A DNA stretch of 37,804 nucleotides from an uncultured Acholeplasmataceae bacterium (GCA_927441705.1 CAKMKH010000003.1:1-37804), one strand, 5' to 3'. Positions 1 through 9,966 are shown, numbered from the stretch's first letter. Made by a program: numbers and translations. The notes: generated by a model from the sequence alone, not told the origin.

Positions 1-1043
1 TAATAAGCTTCTGCACCATCAAGTGCAAAATTGACCGTTTTCCTTAATTCGTGAAAACTGTCTTTATATTGATCAGATAATCTGTATGTAATGTTATCTT
101 TAATGTCGAGCTTTGATAAATCTGTTAATAGTCTATTCATTGGATTAAATATATGTTTGAAATCCATCCAAATATAAGTTACTCCGATTGCGATAATGAA
201 AAACAATATGATTGCAACAAAGTTGAAAAACTGTTCTTGCACTAAATAGAACTCTTCATTTGGCATAAATATAATCAATTCATATGTTCCATCAAACAGG
301 CTAGTATGAATCATTGAGCCAATCTGTGAATCAATTGAAAAATTTGTGTATAAAACATCATGCTTATATAAATCCAAGAAAATGTCTAAATCGTTTTTAT
401 GGATTAACCCATCATTTATATCAAGTAAATCAGGATGTGCTATCAAATAACCATCTTGATCGATTAAAAGAGCAAATCCTGTATTCCCAATAGCCCTATC
501 TAAAATATAACTGTTAATTGTATCAATCTTTATATCAATAGCCAAAACACCTAGTAAGTTATCATCACTGTCATAAACAGGTTTTGCAACTGTAGTGATC
601 ATATGATCTTGGGTTGCATTCATAAATGCAGGTGTAATGATTGGTTTATCTTCAATCATCGCTAATTGATACCAAATTCGCGTTCTAAGGTCGAATTCAG
701 CATCCGAGATAAATCCTGTCGAGTTATACATAACATTGTCTATAGTTCCAAAATAGATGCTTTGCATATCATCATGATGTGAATTGATCTCAACAAGAAA
801 AGTAGTTAGACTATCAGTTCCAAATAATGTTATATAATCAGAAACATCATTCAATTTAAAGTAATACTCATTGTAAAAATTTTCTATATCAGTTTCAATA
901 TTTTCTAATTCTAATGTCAGAAGATTTTCTTGTCTATCTAATATTGTCTTTGATGCATATAAATAAATCGCTAGGAAAAGCGCTAATGATAAAACTAGAA
1001 AAATAACCGATAAAACTATTTGTCTTCTAGCGAATTCTTTCAT
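1..1043 (-). CDS. dCache-type membrane sensor protein, C-terminus beyond window edge
   Basis: An open frame runs from an ATG at 1043 to the window edge with no stop (347 codons visible). A good Shine-Dalgarno (AAGGTGG) sits 8 bases upstream of the start. Residues about 10-32 form a membrane anchor, about 35-250 look like a double-Cache extracellular ligand-binding domain (the stretches TVAKPVYD and LLGVLAIDI are typical of dCache_1), and a second membrane segment follows at about 275-298. About 45 cytoplasmic residues are then visible before the sequence ends. Proteins of this design sense small molecules outside the cell and signal through a GGDEF, histidine kinase or methyl-accepting domain. 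Which one is present cannot be seen. The GGDEF genes nearby make a diguanylate cyclase plausible, but that is a guess. Confidence 0.75.
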   Translation of the reverse strand, partial: MKEFARRQIVLSVIFLVLSLALFLAIYLYASKTILDRQENLLTLELENIETDIENFYNEYYFKLNDVSDYITLFGTDSLTTFLVEINSHHDDMQSIYFGTIDNVMYNSTGFISDAEFDLRTRIWYQLAMIEDKPIITPAFMNATQDHMITTVAKPVYDSDDNLLGVLAIDIKIDTINSYILDRAIGNTGFALLIDQDGYLIAHPDLLDINDGLIHKNDLDIFLDLYKHDVLYTNFSIDSQIGSMIHTSLFDGTYELIIFMPNEEFYLVQEQFFNFVAIILFFIIAIGVTYIWMDFKHIFNPMNRLLTDLSKLDIKDNITYRLSDQYKDSFHELRKTVNFALDGAEAY

Positions 1044-1193
1044 GATCGTACCACCTTTTTCAGCCTCATTATATCATAATGATTTTTGATAACTATTGAT
1101 TATACGTAAATGTCATAAATTCTTAAGAATTGAGACCACCTAAAATCTAGAATACTTATGTGTTAAGAATAAGAATTAAGATTTCATATATTC

Positions 1194-1223
1194 AAAAACC
1201 CTATTTTCACAAATAAGGTTTTT
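1194..1223 (-). terminator. Rho-independent terminator after the small membrane gene pair
   Basis: A 13-bp stem with one mismatch (AAAAACCCTATTT against AAATAAGGTTTTT) encloses the loop TCAC. On the minus strand the stem ends in five Ts. It lies 70 bases past the stop at 1293. Confidence 0.6.
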
Positions 1224-1292
1224 AGTGTAATTAATAACTATATAAAATTCTATTTTGTAGTTCTATAAATTATCTAAATTACTATTAAATTT

Positions 1293-1754
1293 TTATTTTG
1301 CTTTATTAAACCTGTAAAAGCCTAATACTGCACCAACTATTGATAACGCCGCTGCAAACATTAACCCAATTCCATATGTCCATTCTACATCGATTTCATT
1401 AGCATTCCCTAAAACAGTAACTGTTACTGTAGTAAATTCAGGAATCATGAAAACTAAAAATGCAGCAATAACATATAATACTGTTGATACTAAATATCCT
1501 TTACTTGTAAATAAGGGTATAAGAGCACCAATAAGCGGTAAAACAAATGCTAATAAAACAAGAGGATTAAAAGCAATTTCACCACTAGCTAGCGAGCCAA
1601 GACTAGCAAACTCGCTACCAAATGAAATTTCTAATCCTGTAAAAAATGTTTCCGTGTCTTTTAAAATTAAGACGGGTAAAAAAATCATTGCGGCTGCCAA
1701 AAATCCTATAACTAAATTTAAAAACTTAAAATCTAAGAAGTCTTTTTTATTCAT
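1293..1754 (-). CDS. Small four-helix membrane protein of unknown function
   Basis: This 153-residue protein has four predicted membrane segments, at about residues 12-31, 62-81, 86-106 and 128-147. Short extracellular-type loops rich in Thr, Val and Glu lie between them. I do not recognise a named family. Small proteins with this outline are common in Acholeplasma-like genomes. It starts 5 bases after the stop of the upstream gene (1760-2014) and has only a weak ribosome site, so translation is probably coupled to that gene. A terminator follows at 1194-1223. Function unknown. Confidence 0.6.
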   Translation of the reverse strand: MNKKDFLDFKFLNLVIGFLAAAMIFLPVLILKDTETFFTGLEISFGSEFASLGSLASGEIAFNPLVLLAFVLPLIGALIPLFTSKGYLVSTVLYVIAAFLVFMIPEFTTVTVTVLGNANEIDVEWTYGIGLMFAAALSIVGAVLGFYRFNKAK

Positions 1755-1759
1755 CTAAT

Positions 1760-2014
1760 TTATCTTCTGCCTGTAAGTGCTGTGATAATTGCGATTAATA
1801 ATGCTGCGCCACCTACTGAAACTAACATCCCAACTAGTGAAAATGCATCAGCAGTTCCAAATCCTAGAAGTTCCATTAACCATAAACCTAGAGCTGAACC
1901 AACAAGTCCAACAATAATATTAGCAATTAAACCCATACTGCGATTTCTCTTCATAAGAATACTTGCTACCCAACCTATAAATGCACCAAATAATAACCAT
2001 AATATAATATACAT
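1760..2014 (-). CDS. GlsB/YeaQ/YmgE-family small membrane protein
   Basis: The ATG at 2014 is preferred over an upstream in-frame ATG at 2041 because AAGGAGG lies 8 bases before it and the product then begins directly with a membrane helix (MYIILWLLFGAFIGWVAS). The 84-residue protein has three membrane segments and the glycine-rich pattern of the transglycosylase-associated family, with N-I-I-V-G-L-V-G-S-A-L-G near the middle and a short basic end. In other bacteria this family is stress induced (YeaQ/YmgE of E. coli, GlsB of enterococci), but its biochemical role is not established. It is the first gene of a two-gene unit with 1293-1754. Confidence 0.8.
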   Translation of the reverse strand: MYIILWLLFGAFIGWVASILMKRNRSMGLIANIIVGLVGSALGLWLMELLGFGTADAFSLVGMLVSVGGAALLIAIITALTGRR

Positions 2015-2197
2015 CTTTAAATCCTCCTTGTAAATCATCAATTCTAGATGGAAGCCATTTGATAGTCTTCTTCCCTTGTTGTTAAGAGTTTGTCTAGTCT
2101 TTAATTTTTATAATTGAATGAAAAAGTTGCACTAGCATAAAAGATTCTCAACTATTACAACCCTTTACTTAATACTTATTTCTAAATACAATATAAA

Positions 2198-3508
2198 TTA
2201 CGGTTTTGTAACAGTTGTTGCATCAAGGGAAACATCTGTTTGAGCGTAAATCATACCAGTAATAGTAGATCCTGTGCCCATACTAACATTTGTCATTGAA
2301 AGAATAACACCTTTAAAATCTGCTCCAGTACCAACTGCTACTGTATCTGCAACAACCCAAAATACATTTGCAGGGTTAACTCCACCTGATAAAATGATTT
2401 GTGTATTTGCTGCCATACTTAATGTCCCAGCAATTTGGAAGATAAATACATCTGTCGAGCTGCCATCAAGTGTGAAATCCGTGTTAATTAAAACATCATT
2501 ACTCCACATGTATACACCACTAGTAAGTGTTCTACCACTTAGATCACCAGTATATAATTCTGTATAATCTGCAGTTCTTCCAGCTCCATCATTATATGCA
2601 CTAAGTACATCTGCGATTGCTGCTGTCAATAATGCTGGTGTCCCAAACTGATAATCAGAAGCAAATACTTGTCCTGTGACCATTGATGAAGTGGAAAATT
2701 CATTTCCACTATCCATTGTAAGTCCAAAACCAGTAATATATGATGCTGATACTGGGCTGACTCCTATGTCACCAGTAATCATTGTCACTCCAGTAGTTGA
2801 TATACCAGATTTAGCTAAAATAACAAAATTTTCCGCAGATCCTAAATCAATATTTTCTGATTCTTTAGTTCCATCTTGTTTACTATCATTAAATACATTC
2901 GTTGCAATTTCTAAAGCCTCAACAGCATCTTCAACTTCACTATCCGTGAGTGGTACTTGAGATAATGTTGTTTGTGCATTAGTAATTGCTAATTGATATG
3001 CAGCTTGAGCAGCTGCTGTTACCCATTTTACGCCTGTAGCAAACTCATCCGCACTTGCACCAACCATTGTTTGATCGATGTTTTGATTAGAAGTTGTTAT
3101 CACAGCTGCCAATGGTGCAGTGTTATCAGTAACTTGATTACTAATTGTAATCACTAATTCTGCACTTACTGATGAATTACTTTTTGAAACAGCTTTTGCT
3201 GTTACAGTTCCATTTGCTTCTGCAGTTACTAATCCGTTTGGATCAATACTTGCTGAACCTGTACCATTTGAAACTGACCAAGTAATAAGCTTGTTTGTTG
3301 CATTTGTCGGAGCAATTGTTGCAACTAATTGTAATGTTCCAATATGCTCTGTAATCGTTGTAGCAGAATCTACACCTGTCAATGTAATACCTGTAACCGA
3401 TATTGAATCATCAGTATCCTCAGTACAACCCATGATTGTAAATAACAAACTGATGGAAAGTATTACCGTTAAAATTTTCAAAACTACGTTCTTTTTTAAT
3501 ATATTCAA
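2198..3508 (-). CDS. Lipoprotein with bacterial Ig-like and ice-binding-like (DUF3494) domains
   Basis: The start is TTG at 3508, supported by AGGAG eight bases upstream. The 436-residue product has a lipoprotein signal with the lipobox ending at Cys28. Residues about 36-125 form a BIG2-type Ig-like domain (Val-Thr-Gly-Ile-Thr-Leu opening, LITWSVSNG core). Residues about 135-212 are a helical, FIVAR-like spacer. Residues about 218-435 are a DUF3494 domain, the beta-solenoid fold of bacterial ice-binding proteins, recognisable by NFVILAKSGIST, VTMITGDIGVSP and the closing VIYAQT-like turn. It is surface anchored. The fold is known both in antifreeze proteins and in adhesins of non-cold organisms, so ice binding is not implied. 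It has no obvious functional partner nearby. Confidence 0.85.
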   Translation of the reverse strand: MNILKKNVVLKILTVILSISLLFTIMGCTEDTDDSISVTGITLTGVDSATTITEHIGTLQLVATIAPTNATNKLITWSVSNGTGSASIDPNGLVTAEANGTVTAKAVSKSNSSVSAELVITISNQVTDNTAPLAAVITTSNQNIDQTMVGASADEFATGVKWVTAAAQAAYQLAITNAQTTLSQVPLTDSEVEDAVEALEIATNVFNDSKQDGTKESENIDLGSAENFVILAKSGISTTGVTMITGDIGVSPVSASYITGFGLTMDSGNEFSTSSMVTGQVFASDYQFGTPALLTAAIADVLSAYNDGAGRTADYTELYTGDLSGRTLTSGVYMWSNDVLINTDFTLDGSSTDVFIFQIAGTLSMAANTQIILSGGVNPANVFWVVADTVAVGTGADFKGVILSMTNVSMGTGSTITGMIYAQTDVSLDATTVTKP

Positions 3509-3856
3509 AATATATTCTCCTTTGTAAACATTAATGAAAATATTTGCTCATTATGTTCACCTTAACTCTACCATGTATCGGACAATAAAAAACATTTCCC
3601 CTATTATGTGTTTTTTTACTTAATAAAGAAAATGGTGTTGTTTATATGTATATTGTTCCAAAAAAAGAAAACGAACACTAAGTCCATTTCCTTCTATATT
3701 CTTTTGGTAAAAATTTTAAAAAACTGTTTATAATCTTATTTTCTATATATATTATCTATCATTAAAGTTTTTTTATAGATAAGAAAATTTATGAATTCAA
3801 TTCACTTATGCCCATATTTCTTTTTTTTAAGCTGATGAACTTGAAAAAAACTATTC
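3509..3856. other. Noncoding gap between two minus-strand genes
   Basis: No credible gene lies in these 348 AT-rich bases. The part next to 3508 holds the ribosome site and must hold the promoter of the lipoprotein gene. I do not see a convincing -35/-10 pair or a strong terminator for the gene ending at 3857. Confidence 0.5.
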
Positions 3857-5758
3857 TCATTTATTATTCATCTGTAATTTATTTTCATACATCATCTTTT
3901 CTGCTTCAACAAGACAAGTATTAAGGTTAATTGAAGTATCTTTTTTACTTGCATGTCCAAATGCAATGGAGATTGCGCCATGTTCAAAATTCGTTTGTTT
4001 TGCATCGTTGCATATAAACTCTACATATGTCTTTGCATCATAATATCCTGACTTCGGTTTAATGACAACAAACTCATCTCCGCCCCATCGAGCAACTATA
4101 TCTTTTGAAGAACTATGTTTTTGTATTAATTCACTTGTTTTTTTCAACAATTCATCCCCGTGTATATGCCCATAATTATCATTGATCTCTTTAAGTCTAT
4201 TAACATCAGCAAACACAATTGATATTGGATGATCTTGTTCATGATTAAATTCTTGGATTCTCTCTTCTACATATCTACGATTATATAATCCTGTTAAGCT
4301 GTCATGATAGCTTAGATATTCAATTTGTTTTAAATAATTCGAACGATCAATCATTGAAACAAAACCAGAAATTAATATCGATATTTGTGTGATATCATCT
4401 TCTGCATAAGTAGATGGTTTATTTGCAATCAATGTGTAAAATATATCATCAGTCTCAGTTTTAAAAGATAATACAGCTGCACGCTTGACTTCATTTAAAC
4501 ATTCTATATTCAGATTTGGCAAATATTTATCTGTCTCAAAGTAATTATATACATATTGAATTTGAGTTGACTTGACTAGTGAAATGTCAATAATTTTCGC
4601 AATTATTTCTTCCATCTCTTTTTGATTATACGAAACGTTAATTTCTTCAAAATGATAAGCATTAATGCTTATCTTTCCTTGATTATTAATCGTAAACATA
4701 ACCCCGTCATGACTCTCACTTAACTTAAGTGCTTCTTCTAAGAAATAAGTATAACGTTCTTTTTCTGAATCAAACTTCTTTTCAAAGGCTTCTAGGATTA
4801 CCTGATTACTCATAGATGCCTTAACAATTTTTTCGGTTTGCGTTTTAACTTGTTTTCTAACAGTCAAAATTGATACCCCAAGAGTTACTATAATTAAAGG
4901 AACAATAAATGCAATAATGATGCCTAATAAATCTTCTATCGATCTTGTGTTGTCAATCAAAAAGGGAAACCACTCACTATAAAGTCTGTCATAAGTTCCA
5001 TTTGCTGAAACAATTGACAAACCTTCATTTAGAATTGATAATAACTCATCGTCACCTCCAACAACTGCAAAACAAAATTTTTGTTCATATCCCTCAAGGT
5101 TTAGTTTAATTTTACTAATTCCATCATCATCAAACACATATACAGGACTTACATTTGAAATGCCTTCATCAGAAATTATTTTTTCGCCAACTAATCCTTG
5201 TGCTAAAACTGCATCATAATGACCATTTGATAAAAGTCGAAATGCTTCTTTATAAGTTTGAGTAGTTGTAAGTTCTTCATCTAATCCTATTGATCTTGCA
5301 TATTCCTCTGAGTTATCACCAGATAAAACTAAAACTTGTTTTCCATATAAATCATCAACGGACTGAATTGTATCTTCACCATCTCTTACAAAAATATTTC
5401 CCCGCATCACTATATAAGGAACAGTAAAATCTAAAACCTCATCACGCTCAGGAGTATAGCCGACCAAAGGTAATATATCAAGCTCTCCATCAATTAACTC
5501 CTGTTTGATTGTTGCCCAATAATCCATTTTAAATTCTATAGTAATACCCATTTCAACAGCAACCTCTTTGAGTAACTGAATGCTAAACCCATCAGCTTCA
5601 CCATTGGTTTCCATAGAAAATGGTGGATATCCATATTCTGCAGCACTTAGATAAACCACATGATCCGATTCTGCTTTAATATTTGGATTCACATTAAAAA
5701 TAAAAACTAATGTAGATACAAATAAAAAGGCTAGTATTTTTTTTACAATAATAATCAT
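3857..5758 (-). CDS. Diguanylate cyclase with extracellular solute-binding-protein-type sensor
   Basis: The 633-residue protein has a signal/anchor at 1-29 and a family-3 amino-acid-type binding domain at about 32-262 (GYPPFSM opening, GFSIQLLKEVA, then DGELDILPLVGYTPERDEVLDFT). A membrane helix lies at 277-299 and a GAF-like region at about 334-470. A GGDEF domain follows from about 480 to the end, with the intact active site GGDEF at 559-563 and the DSLTGLYNRR entry motif. The product c-di-GMP would be made in the cytoplasm in response to an external amino acid or similar ligand. The usual inhibitory RxxD site five residues before GGDEF reads SSKD, so product inhibition through that site is unlikely. 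Start ATG at 5758 has AGGAG nine bases upstream. No EAL domain is present. Confidence 0.9.
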   Translation of the reverse strand: MIIIVKKILAFLFVSTLVFIFNVNPNIKAESDHVVYLSAAEYGYPPFSMETNGEADGFSIQLLKEVAVEMGITIEFKMDYWATIKQELIDGELDILPLVGYTPERDEVLDFTVPYIVMRGNIFVRDGEDTIQSVDDLYGKQVLVLSGDNSEEYARSIGLDEELTTTQTYKEAFRLLSNGHYDAVLAQGLVGEKIISDEGISNVSPVYVFDDDGISKIKLNLEGYEQKFCFAVVGGDDELLSILNEGLSIVSANGTYDRLYSEWFPFLIDNTRSIEDLLGIIIAFIVPLIIVTLGVSILTVRKQVKTQTEKIVKASMSNQVILEAFEKKFDSEKERYTYFLEEALKLSESHDGVMFTINNQGKISINAYHFEEINVSYNQKEMEEIIAKIIDISLVKSTQIQYVYNYFETDKYLPNLNIECLNEVKRAAVLSFKTETDDIFYTLIANKPSTYAEDDITQISILISGFVSMIDRSNYLKQIEYLSYHDSLTGLYNRRYVEERIQEFNHEQDHPISIVFADVNRLKEINDNYGHIHGDELLKKTSELIQKHSSSKDIVARWGGDEFVVIKPKSGYYDAKTYVEFICNDAKQTNFEHGAISIAFGHASKKDTSINLNTCLVEAEKMMYENKLQMNNK

Positions 5759-5981
5759 TGAGTCACGCTCCTATTGCTATTGTTCAATACAACTTTGAAA
5801 TATATAAAGGCTAGTCATCATCATGAAAACGCTTTATTATTTATCATTTAATTATACACCTTCAAAAGTGTATTTTCCAATGACTTAAGATATTTGTAAT
5901 AAAAATGAAGTATACTTTGAACTAAAAAAATTCAAAAGGTTGTTATAAATTATCATTAGATGCTCAATCATATCTTTTTTA

Positions 5982-6020
5982 TAAAAAAAGACATATCTCA
6001 AAATCTTGAAATATGTCTTT
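5982..6020 (-). terminator. Rho-independent terminator of the ato operon
   Basis: Perfect 10-bp stem AAAGACATAT/ATATGTCTTT (5988-5997 and 6011-6020) with an inner TCAA/TTGA extension. On the minus strand it is followed by a run of seven Ts. It sits just past the thiolase stop. Confidence 0.8.
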
Positions 6021-6036
6021 GTTCATCTACTAATCT

Positions 6037-7242
6037 TTAAACATTCTTAACAATAATTGCAGTCCCCATACCGCCACCTATACAAAGTGATGCTAAACCT
6101 AAATCATCCTTTCGTTTTTTAAGTTCGTGTATGAGTGTTACAACAATGCGTGCTCCACTACATCCAACAGGATGACCAATCGCGATTGCACCACCATTGA
6201 CATTCGTTTTACTTAATAAGTCATCATAGCTCACACTAAGATCAGAAGATAATTCTTTCATTACCCCGATACTTTGTGCGGCAAAAGCTTCATTTAATTC
6301 TAATAATCTTATATCATCTAGTTTTAAACCTGTACGATTTAATACATTTTTAACTGCACCAACAGGTCCTAACCCCATAAATTTAGGATCAACACCCGCT
6401 TGATCAACATCAATAATTTCGACCAATGGTTTTAAATTATATTTTTTAACTGCTTCTTCACTTGCTAGCATTACATAAGCAGCACCATCATTGATACCAG
6501 ATGCGTTACCAGCAGTAACTGATCCATCTTTTTTAAATGCTGGTCTTAATGTTGCTAGTTTTTCTAATGAAGTTTTCCTATTAGGATATTCATCCTTATT
6601 AAACAATACTAATTCTTTACCGATTTTTACCTCAATACCAACGATTTCATCATCAAAGCGACCTTCATCAACTGATTTGATTGCTTTTGTCTGTGAACTA
6701 AATGCAAACGCATCTTGTTCATCACGTGAAATGCCATGTTTTTCAGCAATATTTTCAGCAGTAATACCCATATGAATACCATCATAAGCATCGATTAATG
6801 CATCGTAAATCATATGATCGATTACTTCTAAATTTCCCATTTTATATCCGCTTCTTCCTTTTGCGGGTATTAAATGTGGTGCTTGACTCATTGATTCAGT
6901 ACCACCAGCAATAATGACATGATTCCATCCAGACTTAATCTTTAAAAATCCGTCCATAATTGCTTTCATACCAGAACCACAAACCATATTAATTGCATAA
7001 CCTGGAATTTCAACAGGAAAACCTGCTTTGATAACTACTTGACGACCGATACCTTGGCCTTGTCCAGCTGGTAATATATTTCCTGAAATCACTTCATCAA
7101 CATGTGCTGGATCAAATTTTGTATCTTCTATCAATTGTTTTACAACTTTCGCTCCAAAATCAGCGGGATGAACATTTGATAATGATCCTAAAAAACTTCC
7201 TACTGCAGTACGCTTAGCTGCAACTATATAAACCTTAGACAT
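6037..7242 (-). CDS. atoB: Acetyl-CoA C-acetyltransferase (thiolase)
   Basis: This thiolase interconverts two acetyl-CoA and acetoacetyl-CoA. The family signatures are present: the acyl-accepting Cys in NMVCGSGMKA near residue 90, NGGAIAIGHPVGCSGAR with catalytic His, and the C-terminal CIGGGMGTA with the second catalytic Cys. ATG at 7242 gives 401 residues, normal for the family, and the protein then starts MSKVYIVAAKRT as expected. An in-frame GTG at 7257 would add only five residues and overlap the previous stop. It is the last gene of the atoD-atoA-atoE-atoB run and is followed by a terminator. With the CoA-transferase it would split acetoacetate to two acetyl-CoA, or work in reverse during fermentation. 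Confidence 0.93.
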   Translation of the reverse strand: MSKVYIVAAKRTAVGSFLGSLSNVHPADFGAKVVKQLIEDTKFDPAHVDEVISGNILPAGQGQGIGRQVVIKAGFPVEIPGYAINMVCGSGMKAIMDGFLKIKSGWNHVIIAGGTESMSQAPHLIPAKGRSGYKMGNLEVIDHMIYDALIDAYDGIHMGITAENIAEKHGISRDEQDAFAFSSQTKAIKSVDEGRFDDEIVGIEVKIGKELVLFNKDEYPNRKTSLEKLATLRPAFKKDGSVTAGNASGINDGAAYVMLASEEAVKKYNLKPLVEIIDVDQAGVDPKFMGLGPVGAVKNVLNRTGLKLDDIRLLELNEAFAAQSIGVMKELSSDLSVSYDDLLSKTNVNGGAIAIGHPVGCSGARIVVTLIHELKKRKDDLGLASLCIGGGMGTAIIVKNV

Positions 7243-7256
7243 ATGATTACCTATCA

Positions 7257-8621
7257 CTAGATAAACATCAAGCCTAAACCAATAATAACACCTGAGTATA
7301 ATAAAACTACTAAACAGTAACCCATAATGTTCTTAGCACCAAGTTTAGCAATACCTAAAACTGGAAGTGCCCAGAAAGGTTGAATCATATTTGTCCAAGC
7401 ATCGCCCCAAGCAATTGCCATAGCAGTTCTTGCTGTGTCAACACCTAAAGTAATACTTGCTGGCATCATAATAGGAGCTTGAACTGCCCATTGACCACCA
7501 CCTGATGGAACGAATATATTTACAATACCTGCAGATAAGAAACTAAATAATGGGAATGTTGTTCCATTAGATACATTAACGAAGAAATCAGAGATAGCAC
7601 CTGCTAATGAAATATTATTTTCTAAACCTTTAAATGTCATCATACCCATAATACCTGCATAAAATGGGAATTGTAATAAGATGCCACCAACACTCTTAGC
7701 AGCGCTATTAACAGCTTTAACGGTATTAATAGGTGTGCCATGTAATGCAATAGCTCCAAATAAGAATATAAAGATAACGATATTTAAGTTTAAATCAAAT
7801 CCGTTTTTAACGAAATAAGCAATGATTAAAGTGAATCCCATAGCTGCCAATACATAGTTAACAATCTTAGAATTTTCTAATTTTTCAGCTGGAGTCATTT
7901 CACTTCTAGGTTTCATAGGTTCAACTGGTTCATCTTCTAATAAAGCAGGATCAACAGTCTTAACTTTGTCACCTTTTGGATGCATAAATGCTAATAAAAT
8001 AGGTAGAGTTAAAATGATAATACCAACAATAATCAAATTATAATATGAAAAAATAGTTTGACTCGTTGAGATTGCATCAACAACAGCACCGCCGGTTTGT
8101 ACAGCAAGATTTGGACCACCTGTAGCTAGTGTTAATGGAATAGATCCAGACATACCAGCATGCCAAATCAAGAAACCTGAATAAGCAGCAGCAATTAATA
8201 ATGGATAATCAACACCCTTAACGCGTTTTGCTACTTCTTTAGCAAAAATCGCACCAATAACTAGACCAAATCCCCAGTTAATGAAAGATGCAACTAAACC
8301 AATTACTGATACCCAAATAATAGCTTGAATTTTATTCTTAGGAATCGATGCTAGTTTACCTAAACCTTTTTTAAATAAAGGTGCAGTTGCTAATATTGTT
8401 CCTGTTACTAAAATCATAGCCATTTGCATTGAGAATGCTAATAAACTCCAGAATCCACCATACCATGCTTCAACGATAGTAAGTGGTGATGATTGAGTTG
8501 TGATCATCGCAATAATAAATACTATAAACGTTAAGATAATCGCAAAGATGTAAGGATCTGGTAAAAATCTTTCAACGAGTTTAACAGAACCTTGTGTAAG
8601 CTTGTCAAATACTTTTTTCAT
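7257..8621 (-). CDS. atoE: Short-chain fatty acid transporter, AtoE family
   Basis: This 454-residue polytopic membrane protein has about 12 hydrophobic segments. It shows AtoE-family stretches: the N-terminal LVERFLPDPYIFAIILT, the conserved loop IFVPSGGGQWAVQAPIMMPA, and AIAWGDAWTNMIQPFWALP near the C-terminus. AtoE proteins carry short-chain fatty acids such as acetoacetate or butyrate across the cytoplasmic membrane. The gene lies between the CoA-transferase subunits and thiolase, the usual ato arrangement. AGGAG lies seven bases before its ATG. The transported acid and direction cannot be told from sequence. Confidence 0.92.
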   Translation of the reverse strand: MKKVFDKLTQGSVKLVERFLPDPYIFAIILTFIVFIIAMITTQSSPLTIVEAWYGGFWSLLAFSMQMAMILVTGTILATAPLFKKGLGKLASIPKNKIQAIIWVSVIGLVASFINWGFGLVIGAIFAKEVAKRVKGVDYPLLIAAAYSGFLIWHAGMSGSIPLTLATGGPNLAVQTGGAVVDAISTSQTIFSYYNLIIVGIIILTLPILLAFMHPKGDKVKTVDPALLEDEPVEPMKPRSEMTPAEKLENSKIVNYVLAAMGFTLIIAYFVKNGFDLNLNIVIFIFLFGAIALHGTPINTVKAVNSAAKSVGGILLQFPFYAGIMGMMTFKGLENNISLAGAISDFFVNVSNGTTFPLFSFLSAGIVNIFVPSGGGQWAVQAPIMMPASITLGVDTARTAMAIAWGDAWTNMIQPFWALPVLGIAKLGAKNIMGYCLVVLLYSGVIIGLGLMFI

Positions 8622-8631
8622 GTTTCTTCTC

Positions 8632-9282
8632 CTAATTTTCCATATTTTTTAAATTCTCACTAATAATTAGTGTTGCTTCTGTAACTGCTTGTATTTCTTC
8701 AACTGTAACACCTGGAGCAATTTCTGTTAACAAAATACCTTGAGGTGTTATTTCCATGACACCAAGTTCAGTGACAATCATGTCAACTTCATTAACTGCA
8801 GTGAAAGGAAGACTACATTTTTTTAATATCTTAGGTTTACCATTTGAAGTATGTTGCATTGCAACGATAACTTTTTTAGCTCCTACTAATAAATCCATAG
8901 CACCACCCATACCAGGTACCATCTTTCCTGGAATAATCCAGTTTGCTATATTTCCTTCTTCATCTACTTGAAGTGAGCCTAATACTGTAGCATCTACATG
9001 CCCGCCGCGAATAATACCAAATGAAGTTGCACTATCGAAGAAAACACCACCGATAGTCATTGTAACTGGTCTACCACCAGCATTACTCAAATCATAATCC
9101 TCTAGACCTAATTCAGGTACTGGGCCTAAACCTAACATCCCATTTTCTGATTGAAAAGTGATATCTAAATCATGATCAACAAAGTTAGCTACCATTGTAG
9201 GAAGTCCAATACCTAGGTTAACAACATCTCCATCTTTTAATTCTTTTGCGACTCTTCTAGCAATTAATTCTTTTGGATTCAT
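8632..9282 (-). CDS. atoA: Acetate/acetoacetate CoA-transferase, beta subunit
   Basis: This is the 216-residue subunit B of a family I (3-oxoacid type) CoA-transferase. The catalytic glutamate is in [11 protein letters not shown] near residue 46, the typical S-E-N-G motif. Other family stretches are [14 protein letters not shown] and [15 protein letters not shown]. It transfers CoA between acetyl-CoA or a related thioester and acetoacetate or another short-chain acid. It overlaps the alpha subunit gene by four bases (ATGA), which fits stoichiometric synthesis of a heteromer. Exact acid specificity (acetoacetate, butyrate, 3-oxoacid) is not readable. Confidence 0.93.
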   Translation of the reverse strand: MNPKELIARRVAKELKDGDVVNLGIGLPTMVANFVDHDLDITFQSENGMLGLGPVPELGLEDYDLSNAGGRPVTMTIGGVFFDSATSFGIIRGGHVDATVLGSLQVDEEGNIANWIIPGKMVPGMGGAMDLLVGAKKVIVAMQHTSNGKPKILKKCSLPFTAVNEVDMIVTELGVMEITPQGILLTEIAPGVTVEEIQAVTEATLIISENLKNMEN

Positions 9283-9938
9283 TGTTTACCTCCTTCAATA
9301 ATGTGATCTATAAAAATGTGCGGTGTGATGATGTGATCTGGATTGATTTCACCAATCTCTACTACTTTTCTTGCCAAAACAACTACATGTTCAGCTGCTG
9401 TTGCCATCAAAGGATTGAAGTTTCTAATTGTTTTACTATAAACAACATTTCCTTTCTTATCAACAACATGCCCTAGAAGAAAAGCAAAATCAGCTTTTAA
9501 TGGTTTTTCGACGATATATTTCTTACCATCTATTTCCATAATAGGTTTGCCTTCTTGAACAATAGTTCCAATACCAGTTGGTGTTAAAAAGCCACCTAAC
9601 CCTGATCCACCTGCTCGAATACGTTCCGCTAGAGTTCCTTGAGGTATTAACTCAACTTCCATCGAGCCATCTGTCATCTTTTCACCAGCAACAGGATTCA
9701 ATCCTATGTGTGAAGCGATTAGTTTTTTGACTTTACCAGCATCAATGAGTTTTCCAACACCAATACCCGGAAGTCCTGCATCATTACAAATGATTGTTAA
9801 GTCACGAACATCGGTTTTTAACATTTCATCAATAATTTCTTCTGCAGTTCCGATATTCATAAAGCCACCAACCATGATGCTTGCACCATTTGGAATCATA
9901 GAAACAAATTCAGCTTTTGAAATTAATTTGTTCTTCAT
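9279..9938 (-). CDS. atoD: Acetate/acetoacetate CoA-transferase, alpha subunit
   Basis: This is the 219-residue subunit A of the same CoA-transferase. It has the glycine-rich [19 protein letters not shown] near the N-terminus, [12 protein letters not shown], and [25 protein letters not shown] in the middle, all characteristic of AtoD/ScoA. It is the first gene of the operon. A TATAAT promoter and a palindromic operator candidate lie immediately upstream, next to a TetR gene. Confidence 0.93.
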   Translation of the reverse strand: MKNKLISKAEFVSMIPNGASIMVGGFMNIGTAEEIIDEMLKTDVRDLTIICNDAGLPGIGVGKLIDAGKVKKLIASHIGLNPVAGEKMTDGSMEVELIPQGTLAERIRAGGSGLGGFLTPTGIGTIVQEGKPIMEIDGKKYIVEKPLKADFAFLLGHVVDKKGNVVYSKTIRNFNPLMATAAEHVVVLARKVVEIGEINPDHIITPHIFIDHIIEGGKQ

Positions 9939-9966
9939 TTCATCTTTCCTTTCTTATATGTAAATA

